A DNA stretch of 64,000 nucleotides from Haemophilus paracuniculus (GTDB lineage Bacteria > Pseudomonadota > Gammaproteobacteria > Enterobacterales > Pasteurellaceae), in NCBI RefSeq assembly GCF_002015115.1, contig NZ_MUYA01000003.1, positions 62,001-126,000 on the forward strand, read 5' to 3'. This document shows positions 20,571-30,912 of the stretch, one piece after another. The notes below the pieces were generated by a model, which searched no databases, was not told where the DNA came from, and worked only from the letters and a program-made list of their open reading frames with translations. Position 1 is the stretch's first letter, and each line of letters opens with the position of its first letter. Made by a program: the position numbers and the translations under genes.

Positions 20571-20879
20571 ATGAGTTTAACAACAAAACAAAGACAATTT
20601 TTAAAAGGTTTGGCACATCATTTAAGCCCAGTAGTAATGCTAGGTGGCAACGGTTTAACCGAAGGGGTGTTGGCGGAAATTGATAACGCCCTCGACCACC
20701 ACGAGTTGATTAAAGTGAAAATCGCAGGGGCGGATCGTGAAACGAAACAGCTGATTATTGATGCGATTGTGCGTGAAACCAATGCCGAGCAGGTGCAAAC
20801 CATCGGGCATATTTTGGTGCTTTATCGTCAAAGCGATGAGAAAAAAATCGCTTTACCAAGAGCCACAAAATCAATTTAA
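20571..20879 (+). CDS. yhbY: Ribosome assembly RNA-binding protein YhbY
   Basis: 102-aa CRS1/YhbY (CRM) domain protein, associated with pre-50S particles in E. coli. The CRM signature GGNGLT appears as VVMLGGNGLTEGVL near residue 25, followed by the basic LIKVKIAG strand. Length matches the family (E. coli 97). ATG at 20571 is unambiguous. It has its own terminator. Confidence 0.93.
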   Translation: MSLTTKQRQFLKGLAHHLSPVVMLGGNGLTEGVLAEIDNALDHHELIKVKIAGADRETKQLIIDAIVRETNAEQVQTIGHILVLYRQSDEKKIALPRATKSI

Positions 20880-20888
20880 TTTGATACG

Positions 20889-20912
20889 TCCCCCTTTTGG
20901 GGATTCTTTTTA
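20889..20912 (+). terminator. Rho-independent terminator after yhbY
   Basis: TCCCC-CTTTT-GGGGA stem followed by TTCTTTTTAA, 10 bp after the yhbY stop. Confidence 0.75.
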
Positions 20913-20937
20913 ACCGTGAATTTTATGGGGTTTTAAC

Positions 20938-21666
20938 GTGATTACACGACTCTCTTTTTATACTTTTTTGATGTTACTGGTGCCGATTGGGGCGTGGTTA
21001 GTCGGCTGGCAATGGACGGGCGATGAAAATATCATTGTGCCGTCAGTGGATTATCCGCTCTATTTCTTAACGGAAACGGGTTCTGTGCCTTACGCATTGA
21101 TTACCTGCGTGCTGTTGATGTTATGGTTAATGTGGCTGGCTCGCAAACGTTATTCGTGGTTGTTGGTCGGGGCGATTTGTGCAGGGTCGGTGCTTGGCAC
21201 GCAAGTGATTAAGCAAGTGGCAAAAACAGGTTTTGCCGAACCTCGCCCGTTCGTTACCCAAATGATGGGCGAGCAATCCGAGCAGTTTTATGAGTTGCCG
21301 CGTAGTGAGCGTGCCGTGTTGGTCAAAGAGTATTACAAAGATAGCCCTTATCCGCTGTTCGCCCAACATCGTGCCGATCAAACAGGCTATTCGTTCCCGT
21401 CTGGACACGCAATGTTCTCGGTTTCTTGGTTGCTTGTTTTCGGCGGATTATTGCTCGGATTGCGTGGACAAGCGGTGGTTTTCGCCCAAATTTTTGTGGT
21501 AATTTGGTCGGCGTTGATGATGATTAGCCGTTTACGCTTGGGAATGCACTATCCAGTCGATCTCTTTACTAGCACCTTAATCACCTTAGTTTTCCATATT
21601 GTGTTATTTGTCTGGATCGTGCCTTATTTAGAAACGTGGAAATTCTTCCAAAAACGAGGTAACTAA
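20938..21666 (+). CDS. pgpB: Phosphatidylglycerophosphatase B / PAP2 phosphatase PgpB
   Basis: Membrane phosphatase of 242 aa (E. coli PgpB 254) acting on phosphatidylglycerol phosphate and on undecaprenyl pyrophosphate. The three PAP2 motifs are visible: K...EPRPF ([10 protein letters not shown]), PSGHAMF with the catalytic His, and [13 protein letters not shown]. About six helices. The best start is GTG at 20938; the next in-frame Met is 11 codons later. It lies 1 bp before nagK and probably shares its transcript. Confidence 0.88.
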   Translation: MITRLSFYTFLMLLVPIGAWLVGWQWTGDENIIVPSVDYPLYFLTETGSVPYALITCVLLMLWLMWLARKRYSWLLVGAICAGSVLGTQVIKQVAKTGFAEPRPFVTQMMGEQSEQFYELPRSERAVLVKEYYKDSPYPLFAQHRADQTGYSFPSGHAMFSVSWLLVFGGLLLGLRGQAVVFAQIFVVIWSALMMISRLRLGMHYPVDLFTSTLITLVFHIVLFVWIVPYLETWKFFQKRGN

Positions 21667-21667
21667 A

Positions 21668-22585
21668 ATGGCGTTATTATATGGTTTGGATATTGGCGGA
21701 ACGAAAATCGAACTCGCCGCCTTTAATGAAAATTTGGAAAAATTATATAGCGAACGTGTTCCCACCCCGCAAACCAGCTATGAAGATTGGCTGTTTACTA
21801 TTGAAAAATTGGTGCGTGATGCGGATCAGAAATTCGGCGAACAAGGCTCGGTGGGCTTAGGTTTACCAGGGTTTGTAAACCGTGAAACGGGGCTTGCTGA
21901 AATTACCAACATTCGCGTAGCGGATAATAAGCCGATTTTAAAAGATTTGACCGAACGCCTAGGGCGTGAAGTGCGTGCCGAAAACGATGCGAACTGTTTT
22001 GCGTTATCGGAAGCGTGGGACGAAAATAACCGCCAATTCAAAACGGTGTTAGGCTTGATTATCGGCACGGGCTTTGGGGGCGGTTTAGTGTTTGACGGCA
22101 AAATCCATTCGGGCAAAATCGGAATGGCGGGCGAAGTGGGGCATTTACAGCTCAATTATCACGCTTTGAAATTGCTCGGCTGGGATAACGCCCCGATTTA
22201 TGAATGTGGTTGCGGTAATCGTGCTTGCTTGGATACTTACATTTCTGGGCGAGGCTTTGAAATGCTTTATCGTGATTTGGTGGGCGAGGCGTTATCGGCG
22301 AAGCAGATCATTGAACAATTCTACGCAAATGAGCCGAAAACGGTGGCATTTGTCGAGAAATATATCGAATTGATGGCGATCAGCATCGGCAATTTAATCA
22401 CAGTGTTAGATCCCGATATGATCGTGTTTGGCGGTGGTTTGTCGAATTTCGATCATATTTATGAGGCATTACCGAAAGCGTTACCACCGCATTTAATGCG
22501 AACCGCCAAAGTGCCTGTGTTCAAAAAAGCCTTTTATGGCGATTCTGGCGGCACGCGTGGTGCAGCCGCTCTATTTTTGAAATAA
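21668..22585 (+). CDS. nagK: N-acetyl-D-glucosamine kinase NagK (ROK family)
   Basis: Phosphorylates GlcNAc to GlcNAc-6-P, for example in murein recycling. 305 aa (E. coli 303). ROK features: [14 protein letters not shown] at the N-terminus, the catalytic [11 protein letters not shown], the phosphate-binding [12 protein letters not shown], and the zinc site [17 protein letters not shown] preceded by GHLQLNY. It follows pgpB by one base and ends in a clear terminator. Confidence 0.93.
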   Translation: MALLYGLDIGGTKIELAAFNENLEKLYSERVPTPQTSYEDWLFTIEKLVRDADQKFGEQGSVGLGLPGFVNRETGLAEITNIRVADNKPILKDLTERLGREVRAENDANCFALSEAWDENNRQFKTVLGLIIGTGFGGGLVFDGKIHSGKIGMAGEVGHLQLNYHALKLLGWDNAPIYECGCGNRACLDTYISGRGFEMLYRDLVGEALSAKQIIEQFYANEPKTVAFVEKYIELMAISIGNLITVLDPDMIVFGGGLSNFDHIYEALPKALPPHLMRTAKVPVFKKAFYGDSGGTRGAAALFLK

Positions 22586-22589
22586 ATTT

Positions 22590-22618
22590 AAATGGACAAT
22601 CTTGTATTGTCCATTTTG
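22590..22618 (+). terminator. Terminator after nagK
   Basis: AAATGGACAAT-CTTGT-ATTGTCCATTT, an exact 11-bp stem, followed by TTGC. The U-run is within and just after the stem. Confidence 0.7.
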
Positions 22619-22635
22619 CTATAAAGGACGAAAAA

Positions 22636-23343
22636 ATGCTAAAAATTACCCCCATTCCCGCTCGTTCGGATAATTATATTTGGCTGATTGAGCAAGGCTC
22701 GCAAGCAATGGTAGTTGATCCTTCCCTTGCTGAACCCGTTTTGAACGCATTAGCCGAAAAATCGCTGGATCTTACTGCGATCCTTTTAACCCACAACCAC
22801 GCTGATCATACGGACGGCGTGGCGGAAATTGTGGCGAACTATCCGAATTTGCTGATCTACGGTTCAAGCGAGGTGGCGGAATTTGCCAATCATATTGTGC
22901 AAAAAGGCACTACATTTGCGTGGTTAGATCACCAAATTGAGGTGTTAAAAACCGCAGGGCATACCGCTGAACATATCAGTTATTTGGTTGATGAGCGTTA
23001 TCTGTTTTGTGGCGATGCGTTGTTTTCCGCAGGCTGCGGTAGGGTTTTTACGGGGGATTATCAAGCTCAATTTGATGCCTTACAGCAATTCAATGCCCTT
23101 ACTGATGAGGTGGTGGCTTTCCCCGCTCACGAATATACCCTCTCAAATTTGAAATTTGCCCAAGCCGTTTTGCCCGACAATCGGCAGGTTGCCGAGCATT
23201 TACAGCAGGTTGAGCAGTTACGCTCGCAAAATTTACCGACTTTGCCAACCACGATTGGCTTAGAAAAGCAGATCAACCCGTTTTTACAAGCGGTCAGTTT
23301 GGACGAATTTATTGCTCTACGTCAGCATAAAGATCGCTTTTGA
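22636..23343 (+). CDS. gloB: Hydroxyacylglutathione hydrolase (glyoxalase II) GloB
   Basis: Hydrolyses S-D-lactoylglutathione, the second step of methylglyoxal detoxification. 235 aa. The metallo-beta-lactamase metal motif THNHADHTDG (near residue 53) is present, together with the second ligand set GHTAEHISY, FCGDALFSAGCGR and FPAHEYTLSNLKFA. RBS AAAGGACG precedes the ATG. E. coli GloB is 251 aa, so the length is normal. Confidence 0.94.
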   Translation: MLKITPIPARSDNYIWLIEQGSQAMVVDPSLAEPVLNALAEKSLDLTAILLTHNHADHTDGVAEIVANYPNLLIYGSSEVAEFANHIVQKGTTFAWLDHQIEVLKTAGHTAEHISYLVDERYLFCGDALFSAGCGRVFTGDYQAQFDALQQFNALTDEVVAFPAHEYTLSNLKFAQAVLPDNRQVAEHLQQVEQLRSQNLPTLPTTIGLEKQINPFLQAVSLDEFIALRQHKDRF

Positions 23344-23486
23344 TGAAAACAGCCTAAACTTTGCTAAATGATGCGGGTCTGAATGGGGTGTTATTCCTCT
23401 TTTCCGCTTATTCCACAAAAGCGGAAGCTATGGTATAGTTACGCCTATTTTTCATCACGATAAACCAAATTAGAGCGAGTATTTTA

Positions 23487-24200
23487 GTGAACTTTGATCC
23501 AACCCAAATGCCCCAGCACGTTGCCATTATTATGGACGGTAACGGACGTTGGGCGAAACAGCAGGGAAAATTGCGTGTGTTTGGACACCAAAATGGGGTC
23601 AAAGCCGTGCGTGCTGCCGTCAGTTTTGCAGCCAAACACGGCATTAAAGTGCTAACTTTATATGCGTTCAGTAGCGAGAATTGGCGGCGTCCAGAGCAGG
23701 AAGTGTCGGCATTGATGTCGCTTTTTATGCGAGCCTTAGATTCAGAGGTGAAAAAACTGCATAAAAATAACATTCGCTTGCAAATTTTGGGGGATAAATC
23801 CCGTTTTAGTGAAAGTTTGCAGCAGCGAATTGCACAATCAGAGGCTTTAACCGCTCAAAATACGGGGTTGATTTTAAATATTGCGGCGAATTACGGCGGC
23901 GATTGGGATATTCTACAAGCCACCAAACAGATCGCCGAAAAGGTTCAGCAAGGTCAGTTAAGTCTCGATCAAATCAGCCTTGATTGCTTTCAACGCCATT
24001 TATCCACGGGGGATCAGCCCCAAGTGGATCTGCTAATCCGCACCAGTGGCGAACAACGCATTAGCAATTTTTTACTTTGGCAAATCGCTTATGCCGAGCT
24101 TTTTTTCAGCCCCGTGTTGTGGCCTGATTTTAATGACGAAGTTTTTGGTGAAGCGATTGTGGCTTATCAGCAACGTGATCGCCGTTTTGGTGGTTGCTAA
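23487..24200 (+). CDS. uppS: Undecaprenyl diphosphate synthase UppS
   Basis: Cis-prenyltransferase that makes the C55 lipid carrier for peptidoglycan and LPS O-chains. 237 aa. Signature motifs: [14 protein letters not shown] near the N-terminus, [11 protein letters not shown], and the C-terminal [18 protein letters not shown]. The reading frame starts at GTG 23487 ([11 protein letters not shown]). It opens a uppS-cdsA-rseP-bamA-skp-lpxD-fabZ-lpxA run shared with E. coli, except that dxr, which leads that run in E. coli, is here at 33-34 kb on the other strand. Confidence 0.95.
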   Translation: MNFDPTQMPQHVAIIMDGNGRWAKQQGKLRVFGHQNGVKAVRAAVSFAAKHGIKVLTLYAFSSENWRRPEQEVSALMSLFMRALDSEVKKLHKNNIRLQILGDKSRFSESLQQRIAQSEALTAQNTGLILNIAANYGGDWDILQATKQIAEKVQQGQLSLDQISLDCFQRHLSTGDQPQVDLLIRTSGEQRISNFLLWQIAYAELFFSPVLWPDFNDEVFGEAIVAYQQRDRRFGGC

Positions 24201-24226
24201 TCTAATAACAAAAATAGGACGGAAAA

Positions 24227-25096
24227 ATGCTTAAACAACGAGTTCTTTCTGCAATCGTAATGGTTTTGGTAGCGTTATTGGCACTCTTTTGGTTGCCACC
24301 GTTGCCGTTCACCCTCGTATTGGGGGCGATTATCGTACTGGCGATGTGGGAATGGGCTCAATTTGTTGGCTTTAAACGACCGCTTGCACGGGCGATTGTG
24401 GCTTTTGTTACGGTCTGTTTGCTGATTTTCCCGATTATGGTCAATACGGATTACATTCAAGCGGGGCGTTTTTTGACTAGCGAAACCATACCATTGCTGT
24501 TTGTCGGCTGTATTTGGTGGCTGGTGGCGTTAGCCTTGGTGGTAACTTATCCGAACAGTGCGAATAAATGGGCGGGTTCGGTTAGTGCGAAATTTATTTT
24601 TGGTTTTTGCACCCTTGTTCCGTTTTTCATTGCGACTCTTGCCTTGCGTTTTCATCAATACGCGTTAAATCCTTATCAAGGCACTTATTTATTGCTCTAC
24701 GTCTTTTTATTGGTGTGGGGGGCGGACTCGGGGGCTTATTTCTTTGGGCGAGCCTTTGGCAAACGCAAACTTGCCCCGAAAGTCTCACCAGGCAAATCGT
24801 GGGAAGGGGCTATCGGCGGTTTGCTCACTTCTGGCGTAATTGCGGTACTCTTTTTAACCCTCGCACCTGCCAATGTGTTTGGGCGAGAAATGGCAACCAC
24901 GCCGTTTATCCTTGTTTCAATGGCAACGGTGGCGATTTCCGTGTTGGGCGATTTAGCCGAAAGTATGTTTAAACGCCAAGCGGGAATTAAAGATAGCAGT
25001 AACCTGATTCCAGGACACGGTGGCGTGCTTGATCGTATCGACAGCCTCACCGCTGCCGTGCCATTTTTTGCGACTTTCTTTTTCTTCGTATTGTAA
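24227..25096 (+). CDS. cdsA: Phosphatidate cytidylyltransferase CdsA
   Basis: Forms CDP-diacylglycerol from phosphatidic acid and CTP in the inner membrane. 289 aa (E. coli 285) with about eight helices. The CTP transferase signature is near the C-terminus: SMFKRQAGIKDSSNLIPGHGGVLDRIDS, seen as K-R-x-KD-x4-PGHGG-x2-DR-D; the DSGAYFFGR and SPGKSWEG motifs come earlier. Starts 26 bp after uppS. Confidence 0.95.
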   Translation: MLKQRVLSAIVMVLVALLALFWLPPLPFTLVLGAIIVLAMWEWAQFVGFKRPLARAIVAFVTVCLLIFPIMVNTDYIQAGRFLTSETIPLLFVGCIWWLVALALVVTYPNSANKWAGSVSAKFIFGFCTLVPFFIATLALRFHQYALNPYQGTYLLLYVFLLVWGADSGAYFFGRAFGKRKLAPKVSPGKSWEGAIGGLLTSGVIAVLFLTLAPANVFGREMATTPFILVSMATVAISVLGDLAESMFKRQAGIKDSSNLIPGHGGVLDRIDSLTAAVPFFATFFFFVL

Positions 25097-25110
25097 AAGT
25101 ATTATAAAAA

Positions 25111-26430
25111 ATGACCTCAATTATCGCCTTTTTCATTCTGATCTGCGTCCTCGTTTTCGTGCACGAATACGGGCATTTCTGGGCGGCGCGTAAATGTGGC
25201 GTGAAAGTCATTCGTTTTTCCATCGGTTTCGGCAAAGTGCTGTTTCGCCGCACCGATAAACACGGCACAGAATTTGCTTTTTCGCTGATTCCGCTCGGTG
25301 GCTATGTGCAGATGTGGAATGGCGAGACGGATATTTCTGCCCCTGCCGACCAAGCCCTTAATCGCAAATCGGTGTTGCAGCGTATTTTTATCGTATTAGC
25401 AGGGCCAGTGGCGAATTTTCTATTTGCGATTGTGGCGTATTGGGCGATTTTTGTCGCTGGCGTGCCAACAGTTAAACCAGTGATCGGGCAGGTGTTGCCA
25501 AATTCCATTTCAGCCCAAGCAAAACTCGTGCCAGAGTTACAAATTCAGCGAGTGGCAGGGCAGAGCGTGCGAGATTGGGAAGAAGTTTCCCTTGCATTGG
25601 TGGCGAATGTTGGCAGTAAAGCGGTGGAAGTGGAAGGATCGTTGATCGATGAAGATCGCCCACAACGCTTTCAATTAGATCTTTCCCAATGGGACATTGA
25701 CGGCACCAAAGAAAGTCCGCTGACCAGTTTAGGTATCCGCCCGCAAGCGGGTAGAATTGAGCCAAAAATTGCGAAAGTGGTGGAAAATTCCCCTGCTCAA
25801 AAAGCAGGGATCAACGAGGGGGATCTGATTTTAGCGATCAACGATCAACCTTTCGATTGGCAATATCTACTGGAAGCGGTGAAAGAGGGCAAATCTCTCT
25901 CTTTAACGGTGCAACAACAAAATGGACAGCAAACCCTTTCGCTTACCCCTGAAAAATCAGAAAAAACGGGGCGTTATTTGATTGGGCTTTCGCCAACTTA
26001 CCAACCCCTTGCAGACAAATACCGAACCGAAATCAAATACGGTGCGTTTGAAGCGATTGGCAAGAGCGTTGAAAAAGTTGGGGCGTTAATTAAAACCATT
26101 TTGCAGTTTGTGGGGAATTTACTCACGGGCGATTTGTCTTTAAAGAATATGGGCGGCCCGATCTCAATGGCGAAAGGGGCAGGGGCGACCGCTGAAATTG
26201 GCGTGATCTATTATCTTAGCTTTATGGCGTTGATTAGTGTCAATCTTGGCGTGATGAACCTATTCCCGATTTTGCCGTTAGATGGTGGGCGTTTATTATT
26301 GTTGATCGGCGAAGGCATTTGGCGTAAACCCTTGCCAGAAAAAGTGGAAATGCGTTTCCAACAACTGGGGATTGCGTTTGTGCTAGGTTTAATGGTGTTT
26401 GCCTTTATCAACGATATTATCCATTTTTAA
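25111..26430 (+). CDS. rseP: Site-2 intramembrane zinc protease RseP
   Basis: Cleaves the anti-sigma factor RseA in the sigma-E envelope-stress pathway and clears remnant signal peptides. 439 aa (E. coli 450). The zinc motif HEYGH lies at the start (VFVHEYGHFWAAR), a PDZ region spans about residues 105-280, and the third metal ligand is in NLFPILPLDGGRLL near residue 385. Starts 14 bp after cdsA. Confidence 0.95.
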   Translation: MTSIIAFFILICVLVFVHEYGHFWAARKCGVKVIRFSIGFGKVLFRRTDKHGTEFAFSLIPLGGYVQMWNGETDISAPADQALNRKSVLQRIFIVLAGPVANFLFAIVAYWAIFVAGVPTVKPVIGQVLPNSISAQAKLVPELQIQRVAGQSVRDWEEVSLALVANVGSKAVEVEGSLIDEDRPQRFQLDLSQWDIDGTKESPLTSLGIRPQAGRIEPKIAKVVENSPAQKAGINEGDLILAINDQPFDWQYLLEAVKEGKSLSLTVQQQNGQQTLSLTPEKSEKTGRYLIGLSPTYQPLADKYRTEIKYGAFEAIGKSVEKVGALIKTILQFVGNLLTGDLSLKNMGGPISMAKGAGATAEIGVIYYLSFMALISVNLGVMNLFPILPLDGGRLLLLIGEGIWRKPLPEKVEMRFQQLGIAFVLGLMVFAFINDIIHF

Positions 26431-26496
26431 ATCCGCTGATTGGCTGTGCAAGCGGTTAGTTTGGCGTTAATTTTTGTAAATCATAGGATCTTTTCA

Positions 26497-28929
26497 ATGA
26501 AAAAATTGTTACTTTCCTCTCTTTTGTTGGCAAATGGTGTGGCAATGGCTGCACCTTTTGTGGTGAAAGATATTCGTGTTGATGGTGTGCAACCAGCAAC
26601 GGGTGCGGGCATTATTTCGAGCTTGCCGATTAAAGTCGGTCAAAAAGCGACCGATAGTGATGTGGCAAGAGTGGTGCAACAGCTTTATTTCCAAAATCGT
26701 TTTAACGATGTGCGTGCGACCCGTGAGGGCAACACCCTTGTGATTAAAGTGGTTGAGTTTCCTGTTATCAATAGTGTCAAAATCGAAGGTAACAAAGCGA
26801 TTCCAAACGATGCCTTAGAGCAAAATTTGCAAGCGAATTTGATCAGCAAAGGCGAAATCTATAACGCCGAGCGTCTTGATGCGTTCCAAAAAGGGTTGGA
26901 AGATCACTACCGCTCAATGGGTCGTTATAACGCCAAAGTCAATAAAGAAGTTACCAAAGCGGAAAATGGTCAAATCAACGTGCAATTAAACGTTGAGGAA
27001 GGCGATGTTGCTTACGTTAAAACCATCAATTTTGAAGGTAACAATGCGTTCAGCTCAAAAGAATTAACCAAACAGCTTGATATTCAGCCTGATGTTTCTT
27101 GGTGGAATATTTTCCAAAGCAGTAAATTTGAGCAACAGCCGTATAACAAAGATTTAGACAATATCCGTGATTTCTATATGAATCGTGGTTATGCGAAATT
27201 TGCGTTGGAAGATACCAAAGTCGATTTCAGCGAAGACAAAAAAGACGTGGCTTTAACCTATAAAATCAACGAAGGCGAGCAATACAATATCAGCGAAGTG
27301 CGTATTGTGGGTAACACCGCCAAGTTTGATAAAGAGTTAAATGCGTTATTAAAAGACATTAAACCAGGTCAATTATTCCGCAAAGATGAATTACTCAAAG
27401 TGGAAGAAGGCATTAAGCAAGTGCTGGGCGACAACGGCTACGGTGCGGCGAAAGTCGATTTAATGCCAACCTTTGATGAAGCCAACAAAACCGTGCGTTT
27501 AAACTTTGTGGTGGACGCAGGGCAACGCATTTATGTGCGTAAAATCCGTTTTGAGGGCAACAGCGTAACCGCCGACTCAACCCTACGCCGTGAAATGCGT
27601 CAGCAGGAAGGGGCTTGGTTATCAACAGGGGCTGCCTCATTGGGTAAAGCGCGTTTAGAGCGTACAGGCTTCTACGAAAGCGTTGATATGTCAATGCCGA
27701 ACGTGCCAAACGTAAACGACCAAGTTGATCTCGTGTACAAAATCAGAGAGCGTAACACGGGGAGTATTAACTTCGGTATCGGTTATGGTACAGAAAGCGG
27801 TTTCAGCTACCAAGCAGGGATCAAACAAGACAACTTCTTAGGTATGGGTTCAACCATTAGCCTAAGCGGAACTCGCAACGACTACGGTACGAGCGTAAAC
27901 TTAGGCTACACCGAACCGTATTTCACCAAAGACGGGGTAAGTTTGGGCGGAAACGTATTCTATGAAGATTACGATAACTCAAACAGCGATTCACTTTCTC
28001 GTTATCAACGCCGTACCTACGGGGCGAACGGCACACTCGGTTTCCCTGTTGATGAAAACAACTCATACTATCTCGGTTTAGGCGTGGTGCGTGATAGCTT
28101 AAAAGGCGTACAACGTGAATTTACCCGTGAGAAATATGTGAACTCAATGAAGTTCAAAAATGCGATCATTGACGGTCAAGAGTATTACGGCAAAATGAAG
28201 TCCACCGACTTTGAATTTTCATTCGGTTGGAACTACGACACCTTAAACCGTGGTTACTTCCCAACTGAGGGAACGGCGGCAAGCCTCGGCGGTAAAATTA
28301 CCGTACCAGGTTCGGATAACAAATACTACCGTTTAAGTGCCGATTTCAGAAAATATATCCCACTTAACCGTGAACACAAATGGGTGATCTTAACCAAAGC
28401 AGGGCTTTCTTACACCAACGGTTTCGGCGGTAAAGAAGTGCCGTTCTATCAACTGTTTACCGCAGGTGGAATCGGTTCACTGCGTGGTTTTAGCTATGGT
28501 GCAATCGGGCCGAAAGCGGTTTACTACAACAAAGATTCAAAAACATTTAGCAACGCAAGCTACGATGTTATCGGTGGTAACGCAATGGCAACCGCCAGCC
28601 TTGAATTGATTACCCCAACCCCATTTGTGAGCGAAAAATACCAAAACAACGTCAGAACCTCGTTGTTTGTGGACGCCGCAAGTGTATGGAACACCAAATG
28701 GAAACAAAGCACAGTGGTTGGCTACAACGGCAACAATCAGCCTGTAACAATGGCGAACTTAGGTCTTGAAAACTTCAAAGACTACAAAAAAGTGCGTGCC
28801 TCAGCAGGTGTGGCGTTCCAATGGCAATCGCCAATCGGGCCTTTGGCGTTCTCTTATGCGAAGCCACTTCGCAAATATAAAGGCGATGACATTGAGCAAT
28901 TCCAATTCAGCATTGGTAGCTCGTTCTAA
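26497..28929 (+). CDS. bamA: Outer membrane protein assembly factor BamA
   Basis: Core of the BAM complex that folds beta-barrel proteins into the outer membrane. 810 aa from ATG 26497 (E. coli 810). The in-frame extension upstream to 26440 contains an uptake sequence and has no signal-peptide logic. A signal peptide (MKKLLLSSLLLANGVAMA) precedes five POTRA domains (about residues 22-420) and a 16-strand barrel. The loop-6 motif appears as GSLRGFSYG near residue 661, and the barrel ends in the expected F (SIGSSF). It is followed by skp. Confidence 0.96.
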   Translation: MKKLLLSSLLLANGVAMAAPFVVKDIRVDGVQPATGAGIISSLPIKVGQKATDSDVARVVQQLYFQNRFNDVRATREGNTLVIKVVEFPVINSVKIEGNKAIPNDALEQNLQANLISKGEIYNAERLDAFQKGLEDHYRSMGRYNAKVNKEVTKAENGQINVQLNVEEGDVAYVKTINFEGNNAFSSKELTKQLDIQPDVSWWNIFQSSKFEQQPYNKDLDNIRDFYMNRGYAKFALEDTKVDFSEDKKDVALTYKINEGEQYNISEVRIVGNTAKFDKELNALLKDIKPGQLFRKDELLKVEEGIKQVLGDNGYGAAKVDLMPTFDEANKTVRLNFVVDAGQRIYVRKIRFEGNSVTADSTLRREMRQQEGAWLSTGAASLGKARLERTGFYESVDMSMPNVPNVNDQVDLVYKIRERNTGSINFGIGYGTESGFSYQAGIKQDNFLGMGSTISLSGTRNDYGTSVNLGYTEPYFTKDGVSLGGNVFYEDYDNSNSDSLSRYQRRTYGANGTLGFPVDENNSYYLGLGVVRDSLKGVQREFTREKYVNSMKFKNAIIDGQEYYGKMKSTDFEFSFGWNYDTLNRGYFPTEGTAASLGGKITVPGSDNKYYRLSADFRKYIPLNREHKWVILTKAGLSYTNGFGGKEVPFYQLFTAGGIGSLRGFSYGAIGPKAVYYNKDSKTFSNASYDVIGGNAMATASLELITPTPFVSEKYQNNVRTSLFVDAASVWNTKWKQSTVVGYNGNNQPVTMANLGLENFKDYKKVRASAGVAFQWQSPIGPLAFSYAKPLRKYKGDDIEQFQFSIGSSF

Positions 28930-28939
28930 CATTTAACCC

Positions 28940-28988
28940 TTGCAAGCGGTCGGATTTGAAAAATTTTCCACAATCCCACCGCTTGCAA
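28940..28988. repeat. Inverted pair of uptake signal sequences between bamA and skp
   Basis: TTGCAAGCGGT (28940-28950) and ACCGCTTGCAA (28978-28988), exact complements with the usual CGGATTT / AAATTTTCC interior. As a hairpin it could reduce read-through from bamA into skp. Confidence 0.8.
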
Positions 28989-29011
28989 TCTGATTTACAG
29001 AGGATTTTCAG

Positions 29012-29872
29012 ATGAAAAAATTATTTAAAGTAGCCGCATTAACCACCGCTTTCGCCCTCGCTGGCTTTGCTAATGCGAACGACAAAATCGGCTTCGTTGA
29101 TGCCCCTTATTTAATGCAAAACCACCCGCTTGCGATTGATGCGGCAGCGAAATTTGAAAAATTTGCCAAAGCGAACGATCAATTCACTGGCGAAGAAAAA
29201 AAATTGGCGGAAGAAGATAAAAAACTCGCCCAAGAAAGCCAAGGTTTAGCCGCAGAGCGTAACAAATTAGAAGCGGATGCGAAAAAATTAAAAGCAGAGC
29301 AAGATGCCGTTGAAGCCTCATTGAAGAAAAAAGTGGCAGCGTTAGAGAAAGATGCACCACGTTTACGTTCAAAAGAGATCCAAGCTCGCCAAAATGCGAT
29401 CAACGCAGAAGCTCAGGCTTTCCAAAAGAAAGTAGCCGCATTGCAAAGTCGTGAAGCGGAATTTGCGAAAAAAGGTCAAGCATTCCAGAAAAAAGGGGAA
29501 GTTTTCCAGAAAAAAGTTCAAGAATTCCAAGCGAAAATTAACAAAGCACAAAAAGATGCGGGCGGTTATGATCCAGTTGCGGTGAACAAACAAGTGGTGG
29601 ACGAAATCAATGCAGCGATTAAAGAAGTTGCCGAGGCAAAAGGCTACACCCTTGTGTTCCCACCAAGTGTGGCACTTTATGCCAAAGATGAATCGGCGGA
29701 CATTACCGAAACTGTCTTAAAATCTTTACAAGACAAATTTAAAGCGGGTGCTTCTGCACCAAAAGCAGAGCAAAAAGCCCCTGAAAAAGCAGAAGAAAAA
29801 CCTGCTGACAATGCAGAAAAATCTGACGCACCAAAAGCCGAAGACGTTAAACCAGAAGAAGCGAAAAAATAA
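29012..29872 (+). CDS. skp: Periplasmic chaperone Skp/OmpH, unusually long form
   Basis: Skp captures unfolded outer-membrane proteins and hands them to BAM. The N-terminus is a signal peptide ([22 protein letters not shown]), followed by the family start [16 protein letters not shown] long charged coiled-coil arm (about residues 45-185) is full of K/E/A/Q and FQKK-type repeats. The body closes with [19 protein letters not shown]...[12 protein letters not shown] 40-residue tail rich in K, E, A and P follows. The 286 aa compare with about 161 in E. coli, so both arms and tail are extended. It overlaps lpxD by one base. Confidence 0.88.
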   Translation: MKKLFKVAALTTAFALAGFANANDKIGFVDAPYLMQNHPLAIDAAAKFEKFAKANDQFTGEEKKLAEEDKKLAQESQGLAAERNKLEADAKKLKAEQDAVEASLKKKVAALEKDAPRLRSKEIQARQNAINAEAQAFQKKVAALQSREAEFAKKGQAFQKKGEVFQKKVQEFQAKINKAQKDAGGYDPVAVNKQVVDEINAAIKEVAEAKGYTLVFPPSVALYAKDESADITETVLKSLQDKFKAGASAPKAEQKAPEKAEEKPADNAEKSDAPKAEDVKPEEAKK

Positions 29873-30897
29873 TGGCGAATTTCCGTTTAATGGATTTAGC
29901 GGGGCAGATCGGCGGTACTCTTAGGGGTAACGCCGATTTGGCTATTTCTAGTATCGCTGCCTTAGAAAAAGCAAAATCCGATCAAATTACTTTTATTTCC
30001 AATCCGAAATATCGCTCGCAACTTGCCATAAGCGAAGCGGGGGCGATTATTGTCAGCGAATCGGATATCGAATTTTGTAACGCACAGCAAAACCTGATCG
30101 TGGTGCAAAATCCTTATCTTGCCTACGCTCTGTTGGCTCAATATATGGATTCCACCCCAAAACCTGCCGAGCAAATTGCCCCCTCTGCGGTGGTTTCCCC
30201 TGAGGCGAAATTAGGCAACAACGTTTCGATTGGGGCGAATGCCGTGATCGAAAGTGGGGTAGAGTTGGGCGATGATGTGGTCATCGGTGCAGGTTGCTTT
30301 GTCGGCAAAAATAGCAAGATTGGGGCGAGAACCAAACTTTGGGCGAACGTGTCCGTTTATCATAATGTGCAAATCGGCACGGATTGTTTAATTCAATCTT
30401 CGGCAGTGATCGGCAGCGATGGTTTCGGTTACGCCAACGACAAAGGACAATGGATCAAAATCCCACAAACAGGCGGTGTGATTATCGGCAACCGCGTTGA
30501 AATTGGGGCTTGCACCTGTATTGACCGAGGGGCGTTAGATCCAACGGTGATCGAAGATAATGTGATTATTGATAACCTCTGCCAAATTGCCCACAACGTT
30601 CACATCGGCTTCGGCACGGCGGTGGCGGGCGGCGTGATTATGGCGGGTAGCCTTAAAGTGGGGCGTTTCTGCCAAATCGGTGGGGCAAGTGTTATCAATG
30701 GACATATGGAAATCTGCGATGGGGCGATCATCACAGGAATGGGAATGGTGATGCGACCAATCACCGAAAAAGGCATCTATTCTTCGGGGATTCCATTACA
30801 ACCAAACAAAGAGTGGCGTAAAACCGCCGCCCTCACAATGAACATTGATAAAATCAACGAGCGTCTCAAAGCCGTTGAAAAACGTTTAAGCGAATGA
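29872..30897 (+). CDS. lpxD: UDP-3-O-(3-hydroxymyristoyl)glucosamine N-acyltransferase LpxD
   Basis: Third step of lipid A synthesis: transfers the second 3-hydroxyacyl chain, from ACP, to the glucosamine nitrogen. 341 aa (E. coli 341). A small N-terminal uridine-binding domain is followed by a left-handed beta-helix of hexapeptide repeats (I-G-x-x-x-x pattern from about residue 105). The catalytic histidine lies in [12 protein letters not shown]. Its ATG shares a base with the skp stop (TAATG). Confidence 0.96.
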   Translation: MANFRLMDLAGQIGGTLRGNADLAISSIAALEKAKSDQITFISNPKYRSQLAISEAGAIIVSESDIEFCNAQQNLIVVQNPYLAYALLAQYMDSTPKPAEQIAPSAVVSPEAKLGNNVSIGANAVIESGVELGDDVVIGAGCFVGKNSKIGARTKLWANVSVYHNVQIGTDCLIQSSAVIGSDGFGYANDKGQWIKIPQTGGVIIGNRVEIGACTCIDRGALDPTVIEDNVIIDNLCQIAHNVHIGFGTAVAGGVIMAGSLKVGRFCQIGGASVINGHMEICDGAIITGMGMVMRPITEKGIYSSGIPLQPNKEWRKTAALTMNIDKINERLKAVEKRLSE

Positions 30898-30912
30898 TTT
30901 TAGGAGTTTGAA

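Noticed and set aside
26440..26496. In-frame N-terminal extension of BamA
   Set aside because: It contains an uptake core, uses a TTG start, and would hide the signal peptide that begins at 26497.
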